Of a stretch of 23,106 nt of DNA, positions 14,753-21,445 are shown piece after piece; position 1 is the stretch's first letter; the number at the start of each line of letters is the position of its first letter. The position numbers and the translations under genes were made by a program. The notes below the pieces were generated by a model that had not been told where the DNA came from, ran no database searches, and saw nothing but the letters and a program-made list of their open reading frames with translations. This DNA is from an uncultured Prevotella sp. (GTDB lineage: Bacteria; Bacteroidota; Bacteroidia; Bacteroidales; Bacteroidaceae): contig USJX01000047.1 in assembly GCA_900555035.1 (NCBI GenBank), positions 1-23,106 on the forward strand, given 5' to 3'.

Positions 14753-16051
14753 TCAAGAGAGCAAATCTGCCACAACATAACTTGAACCGCCTATGAAGAT
14801 GAAATCGTCTTTTTCCGCATCAGCTAAAGCTGTGTTATATGCTTCTTTTACAGAATGATATACGTTTCCATGCAAGTCATACATCAGTGCATAATCTCTC
14901 AATTTTTCCACAGGGATGGCTCTTTTGGTCGAAGGCTGCGTCCAGTAGTATTTTACACCGTTTTTGAGCAGTTTGCTCAAAAGTTGTAATACGTGCGCCA
15001 CATCTTTGTCGTCAACCATGCCGAATACGATATGCTTGGTCTCAGCTTTTACATGCTGAATCTGTGGTGCCAGATAGCTCCAGCCTGCCAGATTATGGCC
15101 CGTATCGCAGATGGTAAGTGGGGCATCATTCAGCTTCTCCCATCTGCCACGAAGTCCGTTTAGCTCGCAAACTTGGGCAAAGCCTTTCCTGATAGCGTAA
15201 TCGCTGATGGTGATACTTTGACGCAGCACGCTGAGTGCGGCAAGAATCGTCTTCTTGTTGCGTTCCTGATAGGAACCTTTCAGTTCCATTTCTACATTGC
15301 CCAACTCTACATTGCTTCCCATCTCTACGCTGCTTCTTGTCTTTTCACCGCTTTTCATCTTCTCTTCCTGTGCAAAAAGGTCCTGCGCAAAGAGGATAGG
15401 AGCCTGCATCTCCTTCGCTTTTTCTTCGAACACGGGGCGGGTCTCGTCCAGGTATTCGCCGATGACTACAGGAACGTGCGGCTTGATGATGCCTGCTTTC
15501 TCGCCAGCTATCTCTGCCAAAGTATTGCCCAGGAACTGGGTGTGGTCGAAACTGATGTTAGTGATTACAGAAAGGATTGGGGTGATGATGTTGGTGCAGT
15601 CGAGTCTGCCTCCCAGTCCAACTTCAATTACAGCGTAATCTACCCCCTGCTCGGCAAAGTATTTGAATGCCATGGCGGTGGTCAGTTCGAAGAAAGATGG
15701 ATGGAGGGGTTCGAAGAAGGCACGGTTCTCTGCCACAAAGTCGATGACGTACTGTTCCGGAACACATTCACCGTTCACGCGGATACGCTCTCTGAAATCT
15801 ACGAGATGTGGAGAGGTGTAGAGACCTACTTTGTAGCCCTGGCTCTGGAGGATAGCCGCAAGGGTATGTGAGCTGGAGCCTTTGCCGTTGGTTCCGGCTA
15901 TATGGATAGTCTTGTACTGACGATGCGGATGTCCGAAGTGCTCGTCTAGGGCATGGGTGGTCTGCAAGCCTGGCTTGTATGCCTTGGCTCCAATCTTCTC
16001 AAACACGGGAGTGCTATTGAAGAGGTATTCCGTTGTCTCTTGATAATTCAT
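14753..16051 (-). CDS. folC: Bifunctional dihydrofolate / folylpolyglutamate synthase
   Basis: This 432-residue Mur-ligase-family enzyme adds glutamate to dihydropteroate and to folates using ATP in the cytoplasm. The P-loop is GTNGKGSSS (53-61), followed by YTSPHLVDFRERI (78-90). The family segments VIEVGLGGRLDCTN (141-154), ISFDHTQFLG with H170, and GEKAGIIK with the probably carbamylated K185 are all present. The C-terminal domain has DTGHNLAGW. An unusual segment at about 228-258 (EEKMKSGEKTRSSVEMGSNV and on) looks low in complexity and contains three related (S)NVEMG-like units; it probably forms a surface loop. The gene follows dnaJ after a strong terminator, so it is likely transcribed on its own. 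Identity is secure. Confidence 0.95.
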   Translation of the reverse strand: MNYQETTEYLFNSTPVFEKIGAKAYKPGLQTTHALDEHFGHPHRQYKTIHIAGTNGKGSSSHTLAAILQSQGYKVGLYTSPHLVDFRERIRVNGECVPEQYVIDFVAENRAFFEPLHPSFFELTTAMAFKYFAEQGVDYAVIEVGLGGRLDCTNIITPILSVITNISFDHTQFLGNTLAEIAGEKAGIIKPHVPVVIGEYLDETRPVFEEKAKEMQAPILFAQDLFAQEEKMKSGEKTRSSVEMGSNVELGNVEMELKGSYQERNKKTILAALSVLRQSITISDYAIRKGFAQVCELNGLRGRWEKLNDAPLTICDTGHNLAGWSYLAPQIQHVKAETKHIVFGMVDDKDVAHVLQLLSKLLKNGVKYYWTQPSTKRAIPVEKLRDYALMYDLHGNVYHSVKEAYNTALADAEKDDFIFIGGSSYVVADLLS

Positions 16052-16105
16052 GCGAAATATATTAAACTACTATATATAATTAATGTGTGATATTGGTTCG
16101 GATAT

Positions 16106-16151
16106 AAAAAAGGCAATCTCAGCACCGGCGACAGCCAATGTTGAGATTGCC
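16106..16151 (-). terminator. Intrinsic terminator after dnaJ
   Basis: GGCAATCTCAGCA (16112-16124) pairs with TGTTGAGATTGCC (16139-16151), 13 bp with one G-U pair. A run of T follows on the minus strand (16106-16111). It begins 56 bp after the dnaJ stop and ends the grpE-dnaJ transcript before folC. Confidence 0.9.
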
Positions 16152-16206
16152 AGTATTAATCCTTAAACAATTATTTCTGTATTAACAGACGTATTATTGC
16201 TTGTTG

Positions 16207-17370
16207 TTACTTGAACAGATTCTTGATACTGTCGAAGATTGACTTCTTGTCAGCATTATCAGCCTTGAAGTTCTCGCATTCCTTGAACTTCTTTACCAGT
16301 TCCTTTTCCTCCTTGTTCAGAGTCTTAGGAATATAGACTGTGATGTTGATTATGATATCGCCCTTTCCGTAACCGTAACCCTTGATGGCAGGCATTCCCT
16401 TGCCACGAAGTCGAAGCTGCTTGCCTGGCTGTGTTCCTGGTTCAATCTTCACGGTAGTCTTTCCTTCGAGTGTAGGAACCTCAACCTCGCCGCCAAGAAC
16501 GGCTGTAGAGAAATCGAGTACCAGGTTGTAGTAGAGATCCTTGTCGCTACGTTCAAACTGCTCATCCTTCTCCACGCGTACTATTACCTGCAAGTCGCCG
16601 TTTACACCATTGTGTTTACCGGCACCACCCTTTCCTGGAACATTGACAACCATTCCGTCGTCAATACCGGCAGGGATGTTTACTTCTACCACTTCCTCGC
16701 CGGCAACGATACCGTCGCCACCGCAGGCCTTACACTTGTTCTTGATAACATGTCCCTCGCCACCGCAAGTAGGGCAGGCAACCTGGGTCTGCATGGTACC
16801 GAACATAGAGCGTACGGTGCGCACGGTGTAACCCGTGCCATGACAGGTAGGACAGGTCTCTGGCTGAGAACCAGCCTCGCAGCCGGAACCGTGACAAGCC
16901 GTACAGGTTACATCCTTGCGAATCTTAAACTTCTTGGTACATCCAGCGTAAGCTTCCTGCAGGGTGAGCTTGGCCTGAACGCGCAAGTCGCGACCCTGGT
17001 ACTGCTGTGGCTGAGCGCCACCGCCGCCAAAGCCTCCACCGAAGCCTCCGAAACCGCCGTGTCCGCCGAAGATGTCGCCAAACATAGAGAAGATGTCATT
17101 CATATCCATGCCGGCTCCACCACCGAAGCCGCCGCCAAAGCCGCCCTGAGGACCGTTGAATCCAAATTGGTCGTATTGCTGACGCTTCTGAGGGTCGTGC
17201 AGAACCTCGTAAGCCTCGGCAGCCTCCTTAAACTTATCTTCCGCCTCCTTGTCGCCAGGGTTGCGGTCAGGGTGATACTTGATGGCTATCTTGCGGTAAG
17301 CCTTCTTGATTTCGTCTTCTGATGCCTGCTTATCTACGCCAAGCACCTCATAATAGTCTCTCTTAGCCAT
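16207..17370 (-). CDS. dnaJ: Chaperone DnaJ (Hsp40, type I)
   Basis: This 387-residue co-chaperone delivers unfolded proteins to DnaK and stimulates its ATPase. The J domain occupies residues 1-70 with HPD at 33-35. A Gly/Phe-rich stretch follows (about 71-118, many GGFGG units). Four zinc-finger repeats are intact: CTACHGSG (156-163), CPTCHGTG (173-180), CPTCGGEG (199-206) and CKACGGDG (213-220). The two C-terminal beta-rich client-binding domains and a dimerisation tail complete a type I protein. grpE lies 119 bp upstream on the same strand with no terminator between, so the two are probably one operon. dnaK is not in the window. No CIRCE element was found upstream. Confidence 0.98.
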   Translation of the reverse strand: MAKRDYYEVLGVDKQASEDEIKKAYRKIAIKYHPDRNPGDKEAEDKFKEAAEAYEVLHDPQKRQQYDQFGFNGPQGGFGGGFGGGAGMDMNDIFSMFGDIFGGHGGFGGFGGGFGGGGAQPQQYQGRDLRVQAKLTLQEAYAGCTKKFKIRKDVTCTACHGSGCEAGSQPETCPTCHGTGYTVRTVRSMFGTMQTQVACPTCGGEGHVIKNKCKACGGDGIVAGEEVVEVNIPAGIDDGMVVNVPGKGGAGKHNGVNGDLQVIVRVEKDEQFERSDKDLYYNLVLDFSTAVLGGEVEVPTLEGKTTVKIEPGTQPGKQLRLRGKGMPAIKGYGYGKGDIIINITVYIPKTLNKEEKELVKKFKECENFKADNADKKSIFDSIKNLFK

Positions 17371-17489
17371 TGCTAATTCTTTATTCTAATAATGATGTTT
17401 CTTGAATGATATTCTCCTCCTTGATGATAGATAAACTGATGCCAACCAGATCATAGATTATCAAATCATAGAGATGATTGGCTTTCAGA

Positions 17490-18158
17490 TTATTGACCTA
17501 CGGCAACCTTAGCGTGACGAATTACTTTATCGTTGAGGGTGTAACCTGTCTGTACACAGTCGATTACCTTGCCCTTCTTGTCGTCACCCATTCCTGGTAC
17601 CATGGCGATGGCCTCATGGAAATCTACATCGAAATCCTTGTCAGCAGTTTCAATCTTCTTTACGCCAAGACCTTCGAGTGTCTTCACGAACTTGTTGAAA
17701 ATCATCTGCACGCCTTCCTTGATAGCCTTAGGATCCTCGCTCTTGTCGGCAAGTGCACGCTCAAAGTCGTCGAGGATAGGGAGGATGGCAGAAATGGTCT
17801 TCTCGCCACCGTTGAGGATGAGGTCTGCCTTCTCCTTCATGGTGCGCTTGCGGTAGTTCTCAAATTCTGCAGTCTTGTAGAGCAGCGTCTTCTTGAGTTC
17901 TTCTACTTCCTGCTGAGCCTTGATCAATGGGTCTGCCTCAGTGCTCTCTGCCTTGTTGTCAGTGTCCTCTGTCTTGTTGTCAGCCTCAGCCGACTTGTTG
18001 TCAGTTCCTGCTTCCTGCTCTTCGGCATTTGCCTCGGCATTATTCTCGTTTTGAGTAGCGTTCTGCTCAGCGTTCTCGTTAAGAACCTGTTCCTGAGCGT
18101 TACCGTCTTCAACTTTTATATTCTTTCCTTGTGACATAGTCTTAAATTTTTTAAACAT
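17490..18158 (-). CDS. grpE: Nucleotide exchange factor GrpE
   Basis: This 222-residue protein releases ADP from DnaK. The long coiled coil (about 79-118, QQEVEELKKTLLYKTAEFEN and on), the NYRKRT motif, ILPILDDFERAL (125-136) and the C-terminal beta domain (GVKKIE, then DVDFHEAIAMVPG) are typical. The first 78 residues are acidic, rich in Asn, Glu and Ala, and contain three 7-residue units with DNK (50-72) encoded by three 21-bp direct repeats. The start is uncertain: MSQGKNIKVED (ATG ending at 18137) would be a more usual N-terminus than the basic MFKKFKT extension, and a weak TTTG-N20-TAATCATG just upstream would also favour the second ATG. The two choices differ by seven residues. It is transcribed ahead of dnaJ. 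Confidence 0.94.
   Translation of the reverse strand: MFKKFKTMSQGKNIKVEDGNAQEQVLNENAEQNATQNENNAEANAEEQEAGTDNKSAEADNKTEDTDNKAESTEADPLIKAQQEVEELKKTLLYKTAEFENYRKRTMKEKADLILNGGEKTISAILPILDDFERALADKSEDPKAIKEGVQMIFNKFVKTLEGLGVKKIETADKDFDVDFHEAIAMVPGMGDDKKGKVIDCVQTGYTLNDKVIRHAKVAVGQ
17952..18004. repeat. Three 21-bp direct repeats within grpE
   Basis: CTTGTTGTCAG occurs at 17952-17962, 17973-17983 and 17994-18004, exactly 21 bp apart. The period equals seven codons, so copy-number change would keep the frame and only alter the length of the disordered acidic N-terminus of GrpE. Confidence 0.85.
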
Positions 18159-18186
18159 GATTATTTTTTTATTAGGTGTTTAACAA

Positions 18187-18224
18187 AGAGTGTGCCAATC
18201 CGATTCGCATCAGATTGGCACTCT
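18187..18224 (-). terminator. Hairpin between the ABC-F gene and grpE
   Basis: TGCCAATC (18193-18200) pairs with GATTGGCA (18213-18220). The stem continues inward with GAT/ATC around a TCGC loop and outward with AGAG/CTCT past a bulged TG. It lies 29 bp after the ABC-F stop. Only a weak TTTGTT follows on the minus strand, so termination is probable but perhaps incomplete. Confidence 0.65.
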
Positions 18225-18253
18225 CTCTATATATATAAATATGTGTATTCAGG

Positions 18254-19876
18254 TTACTGCTGCACGCCATACATCTTTGCCTTCTGCTCCTTGATGGCCT
18301 CATCGTAGATATACTCGTCGTAAGACATGAGCTTGTCGATGGTTCCAGATGGAGTGAGCTCGATGATGCGGTTTGCTACAGTATTGATGAACTCGTGGTC
18401 ATGGCTGGCGAAGAGGATGTTGCCTCTGAAAGCCACCAGGTTGTTGTTGAATGCCTGGATACTCTCCAAGTCCAGGTGGTTGGTAGGAGTATCGAGAATC
18501 AGACAGTTGGCGTTCTGCAGTTGCATGCGGGCAATCATACATCTCATCTTCTCACCTCCAGAGAGCACGTTCACCTTCTTCAACACTTCCTCGCCGCTGA
18601 AGAGCATTCTTCCCAGGTAGCCCTTCATGGCCACCTCATTGCCTGGACCATACTGGCTCAGCCAATCTACCAGGTTCATGTCGCTCTGGAAGAACTCGGT
18701 GTTGTCGAGTGGGAGGTAGGCAGTGGTGATGGTTACACCCCACTTGTATTCACCTGCGTCAGCCTTGCGGTTGCCGTTGATGATTTCGAAGAGTGCAGTC
18801 ATCGCCTTAGGGTTATGAGAGAGGAATACCACCTTCTCGCCCTTCTCGATGTTGAAGTTTACATTGTCGAAGAGCACTGTTCCGTCCTCATCGCAAGCCT
18901 TCAAGCCCTCAACCTCCAGAATCTGGTTGCCTGGTTCACGTTCCATCTGGAAGATGATACCTGGGTACTTACGGCTAGATGGGCGGATTTCCTCAACATT
19001 CAGCTTCTCCAACATCTTCTTACGAGAGGTGGTCTGCTTACTCTTAGCCACATTGGCAGAGAATCGGCGGATGAACTCCTCCAACTGCTTCTTCTTCTCC
19101 TCAGCCTTCATCTTCTGGTTCTGAGCCTGACGGAGAGCCAACTGAGAACTCTCGTACCAGAAAGAGTAGTTACCGGCAAACATGGTTACCTTACCGAAGT
19201 CGATATCCACGGTCTGTGTGCTGACAGCATCGAGGAAGTGACGGTCGTGAGAAACCACGAGAACAGTCTGCTCGATGTTGCTGAGGTATTCCTCCAACCA
19301 CTCTACGGTGTCGAGGTCGAGGTCGTTGGTAGGCTCATCGAGTAGGAGGTTGTCTGGGTTACCGAAGAGAGCCTTCGCCAGCATTACGCGCACCTTCTCT
19401 GTGTTAGAAAGCTCGCCTACGAGCTTATCGTGGAGTTCCTCCTTTACGCCAAGGTTCTGGAGCAGCTGGGCAGCGTTGCTTTCTGCCTCCCAACCGTTCA
19501 TCTCAGCGAACTTGAGCTCCAGCTCAGCAGCAAGGTTACCATCTTCCTCTGTCATTTCTGGCTTAGCGTAGAGGCGCTCGCGCTCCTTCATGTTTTCCCA
19601 CAATGGCTGATGACCCATCAATACGGTGTCCATCACGCGGAACTCGTCATACTTAAAGTGGTCCTGCTCCAAAACGGAAAGGCGCTCGCCAGGTCCCATC
19701 TCCACAGTTCCCTTGTTTGGCTCCAGGTCGCCGCTGATGGCACGGAGCAGGGTTGACTTACCGGCACCGTTGGCACCGATTACACCGTAAATATTACCAT
19801 GTGTGAACTTGAGGTTTACATCTTTGTAAAGCACTCGCTTACCGAATTGAATTGCAAGATTTGTTACTGTAATCAT
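18254..19876 (-). CDS. ABC-F family ATPase (YbiT/YkpA type) with degenerate second site
   Basis: This 540-residue soluble protein has two ABC domains joined by a charged helical linker (about 240-300) and no membrane segments, so it is a ribosome-associated ABC-F factor and not a transporter. Domain 1 has an intact Walker A GANGAGKS (34-41), Walker B LLLDEPTNDLD with catalytic E181, and H210. Its signature is LSNTEKVRV, not LSGG. Domain 2 has a proper LSGGEKMR (438-445) and H492, but the Walker A position reads FLSHNPKAMTALF (351-363), lacking the GxxGxGKS loop. The Walker B Glu is replaced: LILDTPTNHLD, T463. E. coli YbiT keeps both sites, so only one site is likely catalytic here. It has its own promoter and is divergent from rluA. 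The exact cellular role is unknown. Confidence 0.9.
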   Translation of the reverse strand: MITVTNLAIQFGKRVLYKDVNLKFTHGNIYGVIGANGAGKSTLLRAISGDLEPNKGTVEMGPGERLSVLEQDHFKYDEFRVMDTVLMGHQPLWENMKERERLYAKPEMTEEDGNLAAELELKFAEMNGWEAESNAAQLLQNLGVKEELHDKLVGELSNTEKVRVMLAKALFGNPDNLLLDEPTNDLDLDTVEWLEEYLSNIEQTVLVVSHDRHFLDAVSTQTVDIDFGKVTMFAGNYSFWYESSQLALRQAQNQKMKAEEKKKQLEEFIRRFSANVAKSKQTTSRKKMLEKLNVEEIRPSSRKYPGIIFQMEREPGNQILEVEGLKACDEDGTVLFDNVNFNIEKGEKVVFLSHNPKAMTALFEIINGNRKADAGEYKWGVTITTAYLPLDNTEFFQSDMNLVDWLSQYGPGNEVAMKGYLGRMLFSGEEVLKKVNVLSGGEKMRCMIARMQLQNANCLILDTPTNHLDLESIQAFNNNLVAFRGNILFASHDHEFINTVANRIIELTPSGTIDKLMSYDEYIYDEAIKEQKAKMYGVQQ

Positions 19877-19923
19877 TCCTTATTTCTAAATATCTTTTAT
19901 CTGATTTTATCTTAATTTGGGTG

Positions 19924-19954
19924 CAAAGTTACGAAAAATTATTTGTATATCAAT
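19924..19954 (-). promoter_or_regulatory. Promoter of the ABC-F gene
   Basis: Minus strand ATTG (19951-19954), 19 bp, then TAACTTTG (19924-19931), an exact TAnnTTTG -7 box. Transcription would start near 19917, about 40 bp before the start codon. Confidence 0.7.
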
Positions 19955-20002
19955 GTTTTATTGGCAAAAGTTACTAATTTTTAGTTAAAAAAGGGGCTCT
20001 TC

Positions 20003-20033
20003 TTTGTTATTTTGCAGAAAAGTCTTACTTTTG
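20003..20033 (+). promoter_or_regulatory. Promoter of the pseudouridine synthase gene
   Basis: TTTG (20003-20006), 19 bp, then TACTTTTG (20026-20033) match the Bacteroidota -33/-7 consensus without a mismatch. The start would be near 20040, about 50 bp before the start codon. It is divergent from the ABC-F promoter, with about 50 bp between their -33 boxes. Confidence 0.75.
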
Positions 20034-20092
20034 TAGGCTGAATTGGCACCAAGAGGGGCTGATAAAGACACAAGATAGCAACAAAACAAGAA

Positions 20093-21118
20093 ATGAAACA
20101 ACAGAATAATAAAGGCAATTTCAGTAAGCACAGCAACAATGCTTACGGCTATGGCAACCCCAACGAATACGACCACTACAAGGTGGAGAAACCAGCGCAA
20201 CTGTTGGAGTGGCTGATGGAGAACGTGAAGGGTCCTAGTAAGACCAAGGTGAAGCAAACCTTGCAGGGCAGGGGAATCAAGGTGGATGGAAAGACCATCA
20301 CCCAGTTTGACTACGCCCTGAAACCGGGCATGAAGGTGAGCGTAAGCAAAACCAAGAAGAACCAGGAGGTCTTCAAGAGCAGATACATCAAGATTGTTTA
20401 CGAAGACCGCTACATCATCGTAGTTGAAAAAAACGTGGGTATCCTCAGTATGGCTGCCGGTCATTCAACCCTCAATGTGAAGACCGTATTGGATGATTAC
20501 TTCCACAAGACCCGACAGAACTGTCAGGCTCACGTGGTGCACCGACTCGATCGTGACACTTCGGGTCTGATGATCTACGCCAAGGATAAGCAAACCGAGC
20601 TTGCCCTGGAGGATGATTGGCACCATAATGTGTATGACCGCCGATATGTGGCTCTGGTTTCCGGAGAAATGGAGGAAGATGAGGGCACTGTGGCCAACTG
20701 GCTGAAGGATAACAAGGCTTATATCACTTATGCCAGCGACACTGATAATGGCGGCAAATATGCCGTTACCCATTTCCACACTCTGCAGCGCACCACCGAG
20801 CATTCACTGGTAGAGTATAAGCTGGAAACGGGCAGAAAGAACCAGATTCGTGTGCATACTGCCGATATGGGACACCCGGTTTGCGGTGACATTAAGTATG
20901 GCAATGGCGATGATCCATGCGGTCGTCTTTGCCTGCATGCTTATGTGCTCTGCTTCTATCATCCGGTAACCCATCAGCCGATGGAGTTCGAGACTCCTAT
21001 CCCTAATGAGTTCGTCAGAGCAATGAAGGAAGATAACAGGCCTTTCAATGAAAATAGAGGTAAGAAGGCATTCAATACCAACCGCAAGCCATTCAGAAAG
21101 GAGAATCGCAATGGATAA
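20093..21118 (+). CDS. RluA-family RNA pseudouridine synthase
   Basis: This 341-residue enzyme isomerises uridine to pseudouridine in rRNA or tRNA. After a 25-residue Asn-rich, low-complexity N-terminus comes an S4-like RNA-binding domain (about 33-85, LLEWLMENVKGPSKTKVKQT and on), then the catalytic domain with HRLDRDTSGLMIYAKDK (150-166), whose Asp (D153) is the family nucleophile. RKNQIRVHTADMGHPVCGD is the second family motif. The C-terminus is a basic Asn/Arg/Lys tail (KKAFNTNRKPFRKENRNG), probably RNA-contacting. Which uridine is modified cannot be told; RluA, RluC and RluD types share these motifs. It is the first gene of a plus-strand unit under a consensus promoter, and its stop overlaps the start of a small membrane-protein gene by 8 nt. 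Confidence 0.93.
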   Translation: MKQQNNKGNFSKHSNNAYGYGNPNEYDHYKVEKPAQLLEWLMENVKGPSKTKVKQTLQGRGIKVDGKTITQFDYALKPGMKVSVSKTKKNQEVFKSRYIKIVYEDRYIIVVEKNVGILSMAAGHSTLNVKTVLDDYFHKTRQNCQAHVVHRLDRDTSGLMIYAKDKQTELALEDDWHHNVYDRRYVALVSGEMEEDEGTVANWLKDNKAYITYASDTDNGGKYAVTHFHTLQRTTEHSLVEYKLETGRKNQIRVHTADMGHPVCGDIKYGNGDDPCGRLCLHAYVLCFYHPVTHQPMEFETPIPNEFVRAMKEDNRPFNENRGKKAFNTNRKPFRKENRNG

Positions 21119-21266
21119 TAATTTCCTTTATTACGCCTTTGCATTAGCAGCTTTGGTAGTTGGATTACTTATCCTGAAAAGGGTTGCCACCTGCATGATC
21201 AAGACTGTGGTGGGCATCATCATGGTAGCTGTGCTTTTCGCCATCTATTGGCTTTATCTATCCTAG
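21111..21266 (+). CDS. Small two-helix membrane protein (51 aa), unknown function
   Basis: The likely start is the ATG at 21111 (MDNNFLYYAFALAALVVG), not an earlier in-frame ATG at 21048 that would add a charged segment encoded wholly inside the pseudouridine synthase gene. The choice is supported by a good Shine-Dalgarno sequence AAGGAG at 21098-21103, 7 nt away, which is unusual in this region. The protein has two hydrophobic helices (about 5-22 and 30-49) joined by the basic turn LKRVATCMIK, so it is probably an inner-membrane hairpin. Its start overlaps the upstream stop by 8 nt (ATGGATAA), suggesting translational coupling. I do not recognise a family and assign no function. Confidence 0.75.
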   Translation: MDNNFLYYAFALAALVVGLLILKRVATCMIKTVVGIIMVAVLFAIYWLYLS

Positions 21267-21284
21267 TTCAAATAGGTTTTTATT

Positions 21285-21318
21285 ATCTTAGAGCCTGCTA
21301 CTTAGCTCGTTCTAAGAT
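21285..21318 (+). repeat. Hairpin after the small membrane-protein gene
   Basis: ATCTTAGAGC (21285-21294) pairs with GTTCTAAGAT (21309-21318), 10 bp with one G-U pair and a 14-nt loop, 18 bp after the stop. No U-run follows. It may be a first, weak terminator or an mRNA-stabilising element. Confidence 0.5.
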
Positions 21319-21364
21319 GATTCAAAGAGACAGAATTCTTTAAACAAAATTCTTCAAATAAAAT

Positions 21365-21406
21365 AAGTCCGGTAAGAATCAAGTTAATCTTGAACTTACC
21401 GGACTT
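21365..21406. terminator. Bidirectional terminator between convergent genes
   Basis: AAGTCCGGTAAG (21365-21376) and CTTACCGGACTT (21395-21406) form a perfect 12-bp stem; an inner TCAAG/CTTGA stem extends it. U-rich sequence follows on both strands (TCTACTATCTTTTT on plus, ATTTTATTT on minus). It serves both the plus-strand unit and uxaB. Confidence 0.85.
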
Positions 21407-21445
21407 TCTACTATCTTTTTACCTTATTAACTAAGTCTGTTTTTA

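Noticed and set aside
18187..18224. Palindrome near grpE resembling a CIRCE heat-shock operator
   Set aside because: CIRCE reads TTAGCACTC-N9-GAGTGCTAA; here the GAGTG/CACTC parts are on the outside of the stem and the order is reversed. It is better explained as a hairpin after the ABC-F gene.
18395..19345. 316-codon plus-strand open frame opposite the ABC-F gene
   Set aside because: It lies wholly antisense to a gene with clear motifs, has no promoter or family resemblance, and reflects codon bias of the opposite strand.
19985..20464. 159-codon minus-strand open frame overlapping the divergent promoter region and rluA
   Set aside because: It covers the consensus rluA promoter and the start of rluA and has no recognisable domain.
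21048..21110. Upstream in-frame start giving a 72-residue version of the small membrane protein
   Set aside because: The extension is encoded inside the pseudouridine synthase gene and lacks a Shine-Dalgarno, while the ATG at 21111 has AAGGAG at good spacing.
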